Source of the DNA: Streptomyces sp. ISL-94
GTDB lineage: Bacteria; Actinomycetota; Actinomycetes; Streptomycetales; Streptomycetaceae
Assembly: GCF_018614075.1 (NCBI RefSeq)
Contig: NZ_JAGGOZ010000066.1
Coordinates: 1-49,771, forward strand
DNA length: 49,771 nucleotides
Reading direction: 5' to 3'
The first letter of the stretch is position 1. Each line of letters begins with the position of its first letter. The translations under genes and the position numbers were made by a program. The notes beneath the pieces were generated by a model. The model ran no database searches, was not told the DNA's origin, and saw only the letters and a list, made by a program, of their open reading frames with translations. Of the stretch, positions 15,682-23,896 are shown in pieces.

Positions 15682-16551
15682 ATGCCCCTGCCCCAGCTGC
15701 ACATACCGCGCTCGCACCGGGCCCGCCGCGGGAGTCTTCCCGCGCCCGCGGCTCCGGTCGCCGCCGCGGCCCTCGCCTCCGTCATCGTCGCCGCCCGCGC
15801 GGGCGCCCTGACCCACCTATGGGACTTCCTCGACTACGGAGCGGGCGTACTCTCCCTCGTCTCACTCACCGCCACCGTCCTGTGGGGGCTGGTGGCCACC
15901 GACCGGGTGCTGCTCGGTCCGGGCCACCGGCTGCTCGCCCAAGGCGTGCACCGGGGCCTGGCCATGGCGGGGCTGGGCTTCCTGGCCCTGCACATCTGGG
16001 TCAAGGTCGCGCAGCAGCGGACGACCGCGGCCGCTGCCGTCGTGCCCTTCGCAGACGGAGAGCAACCGGTCCTCATCGGCCTCGGAACACTGGCCGGGTA
16101 CCTCTTCGTGTCCGTGGCCGTATCCGGCGCGGTGCGCAGTGTGTTCGCCACCAAGAGTCGCTCCCTGTGGTGGCGGGCCCTGCACATCGGCGCCTACCCG
16201 GCGTGGGGGGCGTCCCTGGTACACGGGCTCAAGGCGGGGCGGCCGGCCGCCCTCTGGGTGACGGCGGCCTACGCCCTGTGCCTGGTCGGCGTCGCCACCG
16301 TGCTCGCGATCCGCCTGAAGTCGCGGATGCACGGCGCTCGTTCGCGCCCCTCGCCTGCTCCGGCGGCCACGCGGGCGCGGCCACGGCCGCGCCCGGGTTC
16401 GGGTTCGCGGACGGGCACGGGCACGGTTCCGCGGAGGACCGTATCCGTAGGGCCGGTGCCGCCGCCGCGGCCGGAACGCCCCCCGTACGCCGCCGCGTAC
16501 GCGCCGGGCGGCTCCGACCGGCAGCCCGCCACCCGAGAGCGGTGGATGTGA
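15682..16551 (+). CDS. Ferric-reductase-like / cytochrome b-type membrane protein
   Basis: A 289-residue integral membrane protein with about five to six hydrophobic segments: residues 24-42, 50-75, 92-115, 130-155, 165-190 and 195-215. Candidate heme histidines are in LLAQGVHRGLAMAGLGFLALHIWVK (two His 14-15 residues apart in one helix region) and in WWRALHIGAYPAWGASLVHGLK, the spacing expected for bis-His heme b in ferric-reductase-like domains. The last 65 residues are Pro/Arg-rich and probably cytoplasmic. The ATG at 15682 has AGGAGAT upstream. Its stop overlaps the GTG of the next gene by four bases, so it is translationally coupled to a NuoF-like flavoprotein. I infer that it passes electrons from that flavoprotein across the membrane. 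Confidence 0.72.
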   Translation: MPLPQLHIPRSHRARRGSLPAPAAPVAAAALASVIVAARAGALTHLWDFLDYGAGVLSLVSLTATVLWGLVATDRVLLGPGHRLLAQGVHRGLAMAGLGFLALHIWVKVAQQRTTAAAAVVPFADGEQPVLIGLGTLAGYLFVSVAVSGAVRSVFATKSRSLWWRALHIGAYPAWGASLVHGLKAGRPAALWVTAAYALCLVGVATVLAIRLKSRMHGARSRPSPAPAATRARPRPRPGSGSRTGTGTVPRRTVSVGPVPPPRPERPPYAAAYAPGGSDRQPATRERWM

Positions 16552-17996
16552 CCGGCGAGCCGCGCCCCGGCCTCGGCTGCGTGGGCGCCCCCAGACTGCT
16601 GGCCGGACTCGACCGGGCCCCGCGCCTCGACCGCGCCGCCCATCTGGCCGTGCACGGCACGCTGCCCCGGTACCGCCCCGACGAACTCGTCGGCCTCGCG
16701 GACGACATCGACCTGCGGGGCCGCGGCGGGGCCGGCTTCCCCTTCGCGCGGAAGCTGCGGGCCGTCACCCGCTCCGCCCGGGGACGGGACGCCCCCACTG
16801 CCGTCGTCGTCAACGGCAGTGAGGGCGAGCCGAGTTGTCTGAAAGACACCGCGCTGCTGCTGCACGTACCGCATCTGGTCCTCGACGGGGCCCTGCTGGC
16901 CGCCGCCGCGCTCTGCGCCGAGGACGTGGTGGTGGCCGTCACCCGGGCGGACGTGGAGCAGTCGGTACGGGACGCCGTCGCCGAGCGCGGCCCGGCCGGC
17001 CGCCGGGTGCGCGTGACGAGGCTTCCCGAGCGCTTCGTGACCGGGGAGGGCACCGCCCTCGTCAGCGGGCTGAACGGCGGGGCGGCGCTGCCGTCCGGAC
17101 AGAAGGTGCGGACCAGCGAGCGGGGCCTGGGGGGTGTGCCGACCCTCCTGTCGAACACCGAGACGTACGCGCAGCTCGCCGTCGCCGCACGGCTGGGCGC
17201 GCCGGAGTTCCGCGGGACGGGCCTGCCGGCCGAGCCGGGCACCGTGCTGCTGACCATTGCCGGGTCCACGGTGGTCGAGACGCCGACCGGGGCCTCGCTG
17301 GCGTACGTCCTGGAGCTGTGCGGCACCGATCCCGGCCAGGGTGTGCTGGTCGGCGGCTACCACGGCAGGTGGCTGGACGCGGGGTCCGCGCGCTCCGCGC
17401 AGGTGTCCCGGCAGTCCTTGGCGTCCCTCGGCGCGGTGTTGGGGGCCGGGGCGGTGCTGCCCCTGCCCGAGGACACCTGTCCGGCCGGCGAGGTGGCGCG
17501 GGTGACCCGGTGGATGGCGAAGGAGTCGGCGGGCCAGTGCGGTCCCTGCGTGCGGGGGCTGCCCGCGCTGGCCGACGTACTGGAGGACGCCGTCAGAGGC
17601 GGCGGCCGGGCGGCCCTGGAGGCGGTGGAGGCGCGGCTGGGGGCGGTCCGCGGCCGCGGTGCGTGCAGCCATCCGGACGGCACCTCGCACTTCGTGGCCT
17701 CGGCGCTGGCCGCCTTCCCCGACGAGTTCCACGACCATGCCCTCGGCAGCGGGTGCGGCCGGCGGGTGCTCGGGGCGCTGCCGCTGCCGCGGGACGAGAG
17801 TCCGGAGCGGCTGGTCGTGGACTGGACCCTGTGCAAGGGGCACGGGTTGTGCGTGGACATCCTTCCCGATGTCGTACGGCTCGACGCGGACGGCTATCCG
17901 GCCCAGGCCTCCATGCCGGTGCCGGGGCGGCTGCGGCCGAAGGCGCTGCGCGCCATCCGGCGCTGCCCGGCCCTGGCGCTGCGGATCCAGGAATGA
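16548..17996 (+). CDS. NuoF-like flavoprotein fused to a ferredoxin domain
   Basis: A 482-residue soluble protein. Residues 50-300 match the 51-kDa subunit of complex I: the FMN/NADH region LRGRGGAGFPFARKL (57-70) and VNGSEGEPSCLKD (88-100), then an SLBB-like part. The Fe-S region ESAGQCGPCVRG has Cys331 and Cys334, with Cys373 downstream, but the first cysteine of the usual ESCGxCxPC motif is Ala328. After residue 420 there is a ferredoxin domain with Cys429, His432, Cys435 (CX2HX2C) and Cys473-Pro, the single-cluster type that serves actinobacterial P450s. The GTG at 16548 overlaps the previous stop; a GTG six bases earlier is an alternative. The likely role is to take electrons from NAD(P)H and deliver them to the membrane partner. 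Confidence 0.83.
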   Translation: MTGEPRPGLGCVGAPRLLAGLDRAPRLDRAAHLAVHGTLPRYRPDELVGLADDIDLRGRGGAGFPFARKLRAVTRSARGRDAPTAVVVNGSEGEPSCLKDTALLLHVPHLVLDGALLAAAALCAEDVVVAVTRADVEQSVRDAVAERGPAGRRVRVTRLPERFVTGEGTALVSGLNGGAALPSGQKVRTSERGLGGVPTLLSNTETYAQLAVAARLGAPEFRGTGLPAEPGTVLLTIAGSTVVETPTGASLAYVLELCGTDPGQGVLVGGYHGRWLDAGSARSAQVSRQSLASLGAVLGAGAVLPLPEDTCPAGEVARVTRWMAKESAGQCGPCVRGLPALADVLEDAVRGGGRAALEAVEARLGAVRGRGACSHPDGTSHFVASALAAFPDEFHDHALGSGCGRRVLGALPLPRDESPERLVVDWTLCKGHGLCVDILPDVVRLDADGYPAQASMPVPGRLRPKALRAIRRCPALALRIQE

Positions 17997-18148
17997 GCCG
18001 GGCCGGTGCACGGCCGCGGACCGCCTCCGCGTTCATTCTTGGCGCGATCTGACAAATTCCGAGGGATATGAACTTCCGCTCTCCCGAGGCCCGTATGAAT
18101 AGCCGAGGGCACACGACATCGCGGGACCGAATCCAAAGGAGAGAGATC

Positions 18149-19141
18149 ATGAAGAGAATGCATCGCGGGATATTCGCCGGGTCGGCGGTCGCGGCGCTCC
18201 TGCTGACAGCCGGATGCGGTCTCGGCGGCGAATCCCCGGGAAAGAGCAATGCGGTCCAACCGGTGAGCGACAGCAAGAAACTCGGCTCGGGATACGGCTC
18301 TGCGTACGGCTCGGAAGCGGATACCGGCTCGGGTACGGGGTACGGAAGCGACCCGGGCACGGCCACCGCGGGCGAAGCGGGGAAGAACGCTCCGGCCGGG
18401 CAGCTGAAGGTGGCGGAGCTCCCGGGCCTGGGCGGCGCGGTCACCGACGGGGCGGGCTTCACCCTCTACCGGTTCGACAAGGACACGGCCAAGCCCCCGA
18501 AGTCCAACTGCGAGGGGGACTGCGCCCAGGCCTGGCCCGTCGTGGCGGCGGACGATGCCACGGCGGGCGAGGGGATCGACGCGGGCCTGCTCGGTTCCGT
18601 CGCGCGGGCCGACGGCACCCGGCAGCTGACCCTCGCGGGGTGGCCCGTGTACCGCTACGCGAAGGACGTGAAGGCGGGTGACGCCCTGGGTGAGGGCGTC
18701 AGCGGAACGTGGCACGTGCTGGGCGCCGACGGAAAGCCGGCGGCCGCGGCCAAGAAGCCGGCGCAGGAGGCGGAGAAGGGCGTTGCGCTTTCCGTCCGGC
18801 AGAATGCGCAGCTCGGCCCGATCCTCGCGGACGCTGAGGGCCGGACACTTTACCGCTTCGACAAGGACAGTGCCTGGCCGATGAAATTCGGCTGCCTCGA
18901 TGCCTGCCTGGACACGTGGAAGCCCGCACAGCCCGTCGACCGGACAAAGGTGTCGGGGATCGCCGCCGAACTGGTCGGCTCGGTAAAGCGTCCGGACGGC
19001 TCGGAGCAATTGACGATCGACTGCTGGCCGGTCTATTTGTTCACGGGCGACAAGGAGCCCGGCGATATCAACGGGCACAACAAGCAAGGCCTTTGGTTCG
19101 CCGTCACCGACAAGGGAAAGAAGGCGAAGGCGGTCGGCTAG
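18149..19141 (+). CDS. Lipoprotein with two secreted-repeat domains (SCO0930-like)
   Basis: A 330-residue lipoprotein; the lipobox ends at Cys23 (LLLTAGC). A Gly/Ser/Tyr-rich linker follows. Two copies of the COG4315-type repeat are visible: one near residues 98-130 with FTLYRFDKDTAKPPKSNC and a CEGDCAQAWPV cysteine pair, and one near 225-260 with RTLYRFDKDSAWPMKFGC and CLDACLDTW. Each ends in a W-P-V-Y strand (GWPVYRYAKD, CWPVYLFTGD). AAAGGAGAG precedes the ATG at 18149. It lies 152 bp after the NuoF-like gene on the same strand, so either the same transcript or its own promoter is possible. The repeats are of unknown function; I infer an extracytoplasmic partner of the redox genes upstream. 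Confidence 0.84.
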   Translation: MKRMHRGIFAGSAVAALLLTAGCGLGGESPGKSNAVQPVSDSKKLGSGYGSAYGSEADTGSGTGYGSDPGTATAGEAGKNAPAGQLKVAELPGLGGAVTDGAGFTLYRFDKDTAKPPKSNCEGDCAQAWPVVAADDATAGEGIDAGLLGSVARADGTRQLTLAGWPVYRYAKDVKAGDALGEGVSGTWHVLGADGKPAAAAKKPAQEAEKGVALSVRQNAQLGPILADAEGRTLYRFDKDSAWPMKFGCLDACLDTWKPAQPVDRTKVSGIAAELVGSVKRPDGSEQLTIDCWPVYLFTGDKEPGDINGHNKQGLWFAVTDKGKKAKAVG

Positions 19142-19169
19142 GACCGACCCGGCCCCGGCCCCTACAGAC

Positions 19170-19205
19170 CCGTGGTGCCCGGACTCTCCCCACCGGGCAC
19201 CACGG
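19170..19205. terminator. Strong terminator hairpin
   Basis: Perfect 13-bp arms (19170-19182 and 19193-19205) with a 10-base loop begin 29 bp after the lipoprotein stop. It also precedes the next small lipoprotein gene by 35 bp, so that gene may depend on read-through or on a promoter inside this space. Confidence 0.8.
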
Positions 19206-19239
19206 CCACACCCCGATCAGCCCATCCAGTGAGGACGCC

Positions 19240-19680
19240 ATGCCACGGCCGTCGCCCGACCGCCCAGCCCGCCGGACCCTTCCCGCCATCGCCGTGTGCG
19301 CCGCCGCCCTGCTGAGCGGCGGCTGCGCCGGGCACCCGGCGCCCCGGACACCATCGGCCTCGATCGAGGAGATCGCCGCCGCCATCGGCTGCACCGCCGA
19401 GGTGAGCGTCCAGGCCGACGAGTTGCGCCAGGGCGGATGCCAGACCGGGCAGGGCGCCTTCCGCATGGTCACCTTCGCCGCCGCCGAGGGCCGGCGGTCC
19501 TGGCTCGCCGAGGCCCGTACGTACGGCGGCAGCTACCTGGTCGGCGACCGATGGGTCGTCACCGCCCAGCCCCCCGAAGCCCTTGACACCCTTCGCCTCC
19601 GTCTCGGAGGCTCCCTGGACTCCTCCACGGAACACGCCGGTCACACCGGTCACACCGGTCACGCCGGTCACCCGCTCTAG
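19240..19680 (+). CDS. Small lipoprotein with His-rich C-terminal tail
   Basis: A 146-residue protein with a lipoprotein signal (LPAIAVCAAALLSGGCAG; lipid-bearing Cys at about residue 29). The mature part of about 100 residues has two further cysteines (IGCTAEV and GGCQTGQ) that could form a disulfide, and a compact alpha/beta pattern ending in VTAQPPEALDTLRLRLGG. The last 16 residues read HAGHTGHTGHAGHPL after a Glu, a histidine every third position, encoded by 9-bp repeats. Such a tail could bind a metal such as Ni, Cu or Zn. GAGGACG precedes the ATG at 19240. The family is not recognised. Its place after the redox lipoprotein suggests envelope metal or redox work, which is only inference. 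Confidence 0.7.
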   Translation: MPRPSPDRPARRTLPAIAVCAAALLSGGCAGHPAPRTPSASIEEIAAAIGCTAEVSVQADELRQGGCQTGQGAFRMVTFAAAEGRRSWLAEARTYGGSYLVGDRWVVTAQPPEALDTLRLRLGGSLDSSTEHAGHTGHTGHAGHPL

Positions 19681-19717
19681 GGGGTGCAGGGGGGTCGCAT
19701 TGCTTCTGCTCACCTTC

Positions 19718-19750
19718 GGCCGCACGCCGCGTTGCGGCGGCGTGTCGGCC
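19718..19750. terminator. Possible terminator hairpin
   Basis: The segments 19718-19730 and 19734-19750 can pair (core CACGCC with GGCGTG and outer GGCCG with CGGCC) with small bulges. It lies 37 bp after the small lipoprotein stop and well before the serine hydrolase start. Confidence 0.45.
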
Positions 19751-19869
19751 AGTTGTCCGGATATCGGCTCATTCGTGAGACGCACAAGGCCCGGCCTTCG
19801 GGATGATTCGCCCCGGCGCCGCGTGCAACAAGGTGAGCGGGTAAGCGACTTCACCGAAAGGAACGGCCC

Positions 19870-21453
19870 GTGCGCCTGAAACGTTTCGCACCGCTGCTCG
19901 CCGCCGCCGGACTCATCGCCAGCACCGTGCCCCTGCTGACCGCAACGGGGGTCTCCGCCGCCCCGGTCGCGGACCACCTGCGGCAGAAGCCCGCCTGGCA
20001 CCGCTGCAGTCCCGACCAGCCGGCCTCTTACGAGTGCGCCACGCTGAAGGTCCCGCTCGACTACCGGCGTCCGGAGGGGCGCACGATCGACCTCGCCATA
20101 TCCCGGATAAAGAGCGAGAACCCCGCCAAACGGCACGGCGCCATGCTGCTCAACCCCGGCGGTCCGGGCGGTTCCGGGCTCGATCTGCCCCTGATGATGA
20201 ACGAGTTGATGCCGAAGGACGTACGGGAGCAGTACGACCTCATCGGCTTCGACCCGCGCGGGGTCGGCGCCAGTACCCCGATCACCTGCGGGCTGACCGA
20301 CAGCGAGCAGAACATCGACCGGCCGTACCGCCCGGAGAGCTTCCCCTCCGATGTGGCGTGGGCGCGTTCGGTCGCCGACAAGTGCCGCGAGAAGGCCGGC
20401 TCGGTGCTGCCGTACATCACCACACGCAACACGGCGCGCGACATGGACACGATCCGTACGGCGCTGGGTGAGCGCAAGCTCTCGTACCTGGGCTACTCGT
20501 ACGGGACCTACCTGGGCGCGGTGTACTCGCAGATGTTCCCGGAGCGGACCGACCGCTTCGTACTCGACAGCGGCGTGGACCCGCAGCGGATCTGGCGCGG
20601 CATGCTCCAGGTCTGGGCCACGGAGGCCGAGCCCGCCTACGCGCGGTGGACGCAGTGGGCGGCCGAGCGGTCGGGCGAGTACGGACTGGGCGACACCCCG
20701 AAGGCCGTGTCCGACACGTTCTGGGGGCTGGTGGCGCGGGCGGACCGGGACCCGATCGACCTCGACGGGCAGAAGGTGACGGGCGACAACATCCGTGCCG
20801 CGCGGGCGGTGTTCTTCTATCCGGCGCAGGCGACTCCGATGGTGGCGGCTCTCAAGGCGGCCGCCGAGGGCAAGCCGCTGCCCGCGGGCCCGGCCGTGGC
20901 GGAGGCCAAGAAGCTGCTCTCCGGCGCCCCGGCCGCCGAGCCCGCCTCGGACAACGGCACGGCCGTGTTCTGGGCCGTGGTGTGCGGGGACACCGGCACC
21001 TGGCCCCGCTACACCGAGCAGTACGAGCGGGACGCGGCGAAGGACAAGGTCAGGTACCCGCTGTACGGGGACTTCGCGTCCAACATCAAGCCGTGCGCCT
21101 TCTGGCAGCGGCCGGTCGAGGCGGCCACCCCGATGAGGACGTGGGCGAACGTGCTGACCGTGCAGAACGAATGGGACTCGCAGACCCCGCTCACCAGCGG
21201 TCAGGGCCTGCACCGGGCGCTCAAGGGCTCGCGGATGGTACTGGCGGCCGGCGGTGAGGGGCACGGCGTGTACCTCGCCGACCCGAACTCCTGCGCCAAC
21301 GCCCCGGTCAACACGTACCTGACGACGGGGCAGCTGCCCGCCGAGGACGTGACCTGCCAGAATCCGGCGGGCGGTACGGAGCGGCGCGAGTCGCTGTCGC
21401 CGTCCTCTCCGTCGCGTCCGCTGCCGTTCCCGGCCGGGCCGAACCGCTTCTGA
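19870..21453 (+). CDS. Secreted alpha/beta-hydrolase, SlpD/tripeptidyl aminopeptidase type
   Basis: A 527-residue exported serine hydrolase. Residues 1-31 are a Sec signal with cleavage after VSA. The catalytic set is visible: Ser210 in LGYSYGTYLG, an Asp in VQNEWDSQTPLTSG and a His in GEGHGVYL near residue 465. The oxyanion loop is MLLNPGGPGGSG (92-103) and the family motif IGFDPRGVGAS follows. The C-terminal part (TAP-C domain) ends in a Ser/Pro-rich tail. Homologues in Streptomyces are the mycelium-associated SlpD and SlpE proteases and tripeptidyl aminopeptidases, which release short peptides outside the cell. The GTG at 19870 has GAAAGGAA upstream. No operon partner is seen. Confidence 0.9.
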   Translation: MRLKRFAPLLAAAGLIASTVPLLTATGVSAAPVADHLRQKPAWHRCSPDQPASYECATLKVPLDYRRPEGRTIDLAISRIKSENPAKRHGAMLLNPGGPGGSGLDLPLMMNELMPKDVREQYDLIGFDPRGVGASTPITCGLTDSEQNIDRPYRPESFPSDVAWARSVADKCREKAGSVLPYITTRNTARDMDTIRTALGERKLSYLGYSYGTYLGAVYSQMFPERTDRFVLDSGVDPQRIWRGMLQVWATEAEPAYARWTQWAAERSGEYGLGDTPKAVSDTFWGLVARADRDPIDLDGQKVTGDNIRAARAVFFYPAQATPMVAALKAAAEGKPLPAGPAVAEAKKLLSGAPAAEPASDNGTAVFWAVVCGDTGTWPRYTEQYERDAAKDKVRYPLYGDFASNIKPCAFWQRPVEAATPMRTWANVLTVQNEWDSQTPLTSGQGLHRALKGSRMVLAAGGEGHGVYLADPNSCANAPVNTYLTTGQLPAEDVTCQNPAGGTERRESLSPSSPSRPLPFPAGPNRF

Positions 21454-21470
21454 CCGCACCGACCCGAGTC

Positions 21471-21514
21471 AACGGGTCCCACGGGTCCAATGGGTCCAAT
21501 GGGTTCAACGGGAC
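21471..21514. repeat. 9-bp tandem repeats between convergent genes
   Basis: Almost five copies of a 9-bp unit of the form AAYGGGTCC fill the space between the serine hydrolase stop and the end of the minus-strand fragment at 21514. No hairpin is evident, so a terminator role is not supported. Confidence 0.75.
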
Positions 21515-21684
21515 TACGGGTGGAGGCCGTTCGGCAGGTCTGCCAGGCCGGGCGCGGACAGGTAGAGCACCTGGTACCGCTCGGTGGCGTCCTCGTCCTG
21601 CGGGACGGCGTCCGCCCACACGACGAACCTGAGCAGTTGCCAGTCGCGGGGGGCGGTACAGAAGGTCCACCGCCCCTCCGCTAC
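21514..21684 (-). pseudogene. Coding-like fragment without a start codon
   Basis: About 56 codons open on the minus strand, beginning where the MFS gene stops and ending in TAG at 21514. Third positions are more than 90 per cent G or C, and the peptide looks real: GRWTFCTAPRDWQLLRFVVW, later YQVLYLSAPGLADLPNGL. No ATG, GTG or TTG start exists in this frame near the MFS stop, and upstream the frame runs inside the MFS gene as a plain shadow. It may be the 3' end of a lost gene, or be read by an unusual start overlapping the MFS stop. No family is recognised. Confidence 0.45.
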
Positions 21685-23063
21685 TGCCTCCGGGCGGCCT
21701 CCTCGCCGGCCTTGACACGGCGGTCCACGCCGGGGGCGTCCTTGCGGGCGGCGCGCAGCGGCGTCAGGAGCCCGGCGCCGACGATCAGCAGGCAGAACGC
21801 CCCGCCGGCCACGCTGACCGCCGGGACCCCGTGGCGGGCGGCCAGCACCGTGAGCACGGCCGCACCGACGGGGCCCGACGCGTTGTGCACCGTCCAGAAT
21901 GCGGAGGTGACCCGGCCGAGCAGGTGGTCGGGGGTCACCTCCTGGCGCAAGGTCATGCTGGACACACCGGCCAGGGTCGTCCCGAACATGAACACGGCGG
22001 CGAACACGGCGATCACCGGCACACTGCCGCTGACGCCGATCCCCGCCACCGCGACGCCGATCAGCGTGACGGACGCCAGCCAGCAGGGTCCGAAGCCGAG
22101 GGTCCGGCGCAGCCTCCCGGCGCCGAGGGCCGCGGCGACCACGCCGATCCCGCTGAGGGCGATCACGTAGCCGAGGGTGGCGGCGTCCCGGTCCAGGTCG
22201 CTGCGGACGTGGTAGATCAACAGGTCGACGGCGCCCATGGTGACGAAGGTCAGCAGGGTGAGCAGCACCGTCAGCGGGCGCAGCAGCGCATGCGTCCACA
22301 GGAAGCGGAAGCCCACCACGAACACGTCCCGCAGCACCCGCGCCCCCGCCCCCGCCCCCGGCCGCGCCGGAGCCGCGCCGCCCTCGGCGGGCCGCCGGAA
22401 CCTCACCCACCCCAGGCTGGCGGCGGAGACGAGGAAGGTCGCCCCGTCCACGCCGAGGGCCCAGTCCGGGCCGACCGCGGTGGTGATGAACCCGGCCGCG
22501 ACCGGCCCGAGGAGGGTCCCGAGGGCGAAGGTTCCCATCAGCCGTCCGTTGGCGGCGGTGAGGTCCCCGGTGCGGACCAGGGTCGGCACGGCCGTCACGT
22601 AGGCCACGTCGAAGAGCGTCTTCAGTACGGTGGCCAGTGCGGTCAGTACGTACAGCAGCCAGATCCGCGGGCCCCCGGCCCACCACACGACCGGCACCGC
22701 GCCGAGCAGCACCGCCCGCGCCAGATCGCAGACGATCATCAGCCGGCGGCGGTCCACCCGGTCCGCCACGTACCCGGCGAACAGCCCCGTGCCGATGGCG
22801 GTGGCCCCGGAGACGACGGTGATCAGGCCCAGTTGCACGACGGAGCCGGTGGCTTCGAGGACCAGCAGCGGGAGCGCGAGCAGCGAGACGGAGCCGCCGA
22901 GGACGGACAGCGCCTGGCCGAGCCAGAAGACGTTGAAGTCCTTGTTGCGCCGGAGCGGGCTCCGCTCTCCGCGGGGTGCGGGGTTCGATGCGATGCTCCG
23001 GCCCCTTCCCCCGGTGCGGACGTCGACACCGGCACGGTAAGAGACGGGACCGTGCCCTGTCAC
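21681..23063 (-). CDS. MFS transporter
   Basis: A 460-residue transporter of the drug-export-like MFS type (MFS_3/enterobactin-exporter-like). It shows about 11-12 hydrophobic segments, starting with FNVFWLGQALSVLGGSVSLL, and the MFS loop signature GYVADRVDRRRLMIV between helices 2 and 3. A second half begins near residue 245 after an Ala/Pro/Gly-rich cytoplasmic linker. The start is uncertain: the GTG at 23063 is the only nearby in-frame start, has no clear ribosome site, and adds about 35 residues before the first helix. It lies 70 bp downstream of the PepSY-like gene on the same strand, so it may share that transcript and respond to the two-component system. The substrate is unknown. Confidence 0.84.
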   Translation of the reverse strand: MTGHGPVSYRAGVDVRTGGRGRSIASNPAPRGERSPLRRNKDFNVFWLGQALSVLGGSVSLLALPLLVLEATGSVVQLGLITVVSGATAIGTGLFAGYVADRVDRRRLMIVCDLARAVLLGAVPVVWWAGGPRIWLLYVLTALATVLKTLFDVAYVTAVPTLVRTGDLTAANGRLMGTFALGTLLGPVAAGFITTAVGPDWALGVDGATFLVSAASLGWVRFRRPAEGGAAPARPGAGAGARVLRDVFVVGFRFLWTHALLRPLTVLLTLLTFVTMGAVDLLIYHVRSDLDRDAATLGYVIALSGIGVVAAALGAGRLRRTLGFGPCWLASVTLIGVAVAGIGVSGSVPVIAVFAAVFMFGTTLAGVSSMTLRQEVTPDHLLGRVTSAFWTVHNASGPVGAAVLTVLAARHGVPAVSVAGGAFCLLIVGAGLLTPLRAARKDAPGVDRRVKAGEEAARRQ

Positions 23064-23133
23064 CCGCGTTTCCGTTGCCGCACCGGGAGCGGCTGGAGGC
23101 GATGCCGTAGGTGGTGGGCTGCGGCCTGCGGTG

Positions 23134-23760
23134 CTATCGGACCGCGTTGACAGGGGTGTTGCCGGTGACGGTGCCGTCCGTGCCGGACACCGTGACCCTG
23201 TGGCGGACTCCGTCCGGTCCGAGCACCACGGCCAGCCAGGCGCTGCCGCCGCCCTCCTGCGCGATCACCCGGATGCTCTCGACCTTGCCGCCGTCCACCG
23301 CCGCGGCCGCCTTCTCGGCCGCCTGGCCGATGGCCGGCGACGGCAGGGGCGCGGGCGCCGGCAGCGTCTTCGCCGGGCCTCCGGGGCCGCGTTCACCGTC
23401 GCGCGGCTTCGGGCCCGTCTCCCGCGCCTCCTTCAAGGCCTTCAAGTCCTTGAGGTGACCGTCACCGGACTTCCGGACCCGGTGCTCGTCACCGCGGCCC
23501 CCGGGGCCCCGCTTCCCGCCCTCGGGGCCGGAGTCGGACCAGGCGAAGCGGGGACCCCCGACCACTCTCCGGTCGTCATGCCCGTCCACCGCCACGGCAA
23601 CCGCCACCGCCGCACCGCCGGCGATCACCACGGCCGCGCCCAGCGCCGCCCAGCGGGCGCCCTTGCGCCGGGGCACCAGGCGCCCCAGGTTCACGCGCGT
23701 GCGCGCGCCGGCTTCCGGGGTGTTCTCGGGCTGCTCGGACGGCGGCAAAGACTCAGACAT
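23134..23760 (-). CDS. Membrane-anchored PepSY-like protein
   Basis: A 208-residue protein with a cytoplasmic Pro/Glu-rich start, one membrane helix at about 36-58 (ARWAALGAAVVIAGGAAVAV) and an outer part. The outer part is a charged Gly/Lys/Asp linker followed by a C-terminal domain of about 60 residues resembling PepSY: AIGQAAEKAAAAVDGGKVES, later AWLAVVLGPDGVRHRVTV. The ATG at 23760 is chosen because GAGGAG precedes it; the longer frame runs antisense to the response regulator. It is divergent from the response-regulator gene, and the phased repeats at 23825-23862 lie between them. PepSY proteins next to two-component systems often act as regulated envelope sensors or protease modulators; that is inferred. 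Confidence 0.78.
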   Translation of the reverse strand: MSESLPPSEQPENTPEAGARTRVNLGRLVPRRKGARWAALGAAVVIAGGAAVAVAVAVDGHDDRRVVGGPRFAWSDSGPEGGKRGPGGRGDEHRVRKSGDGHLKDLKALKEARETGPKPRDGERGPGGPAKTLPAPAPLPSPAIGQAAEKAAAAVDGGKVESIRVIAQEGGGSAWLAVVLGPDGVRHRVTVSGTDGTVTGNTPVNAVR

Positions 23761-23824
23761 ACCGGGACTCCTCATACACCACCAGGCACGGCACCCGGCT
23801 CGTTGCAGAGCATGCCGAGAGGAT

Positions 23825-23862
23825 CCTGAAGCCCACCTGAAGCCACCTGAAGACCTCTTCAG
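23825..23862. promoter_or_regulatory. Phased CCTGAAG repeats, candidate response-regulator operator
   Basis: CCTGAAG occurs at 23825-23831, 23836-23842 and 23846-23852, at 11- and 10-bp steps, so all three lie on the same DNA face. An inverted CTTCAG follows at 23857-23862. Such helically phased direct repeats are typical of OmpR/PhoB-class sites. The array ends 34 bp before the response-regulator start and lies 65 bp upstream of the divergent PepSY gene. Confidence 0.72.
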
Positions 23863-23896
23863 CCGTGCGCGGGCCGGGCCTGAGACCCTGGTCGGC

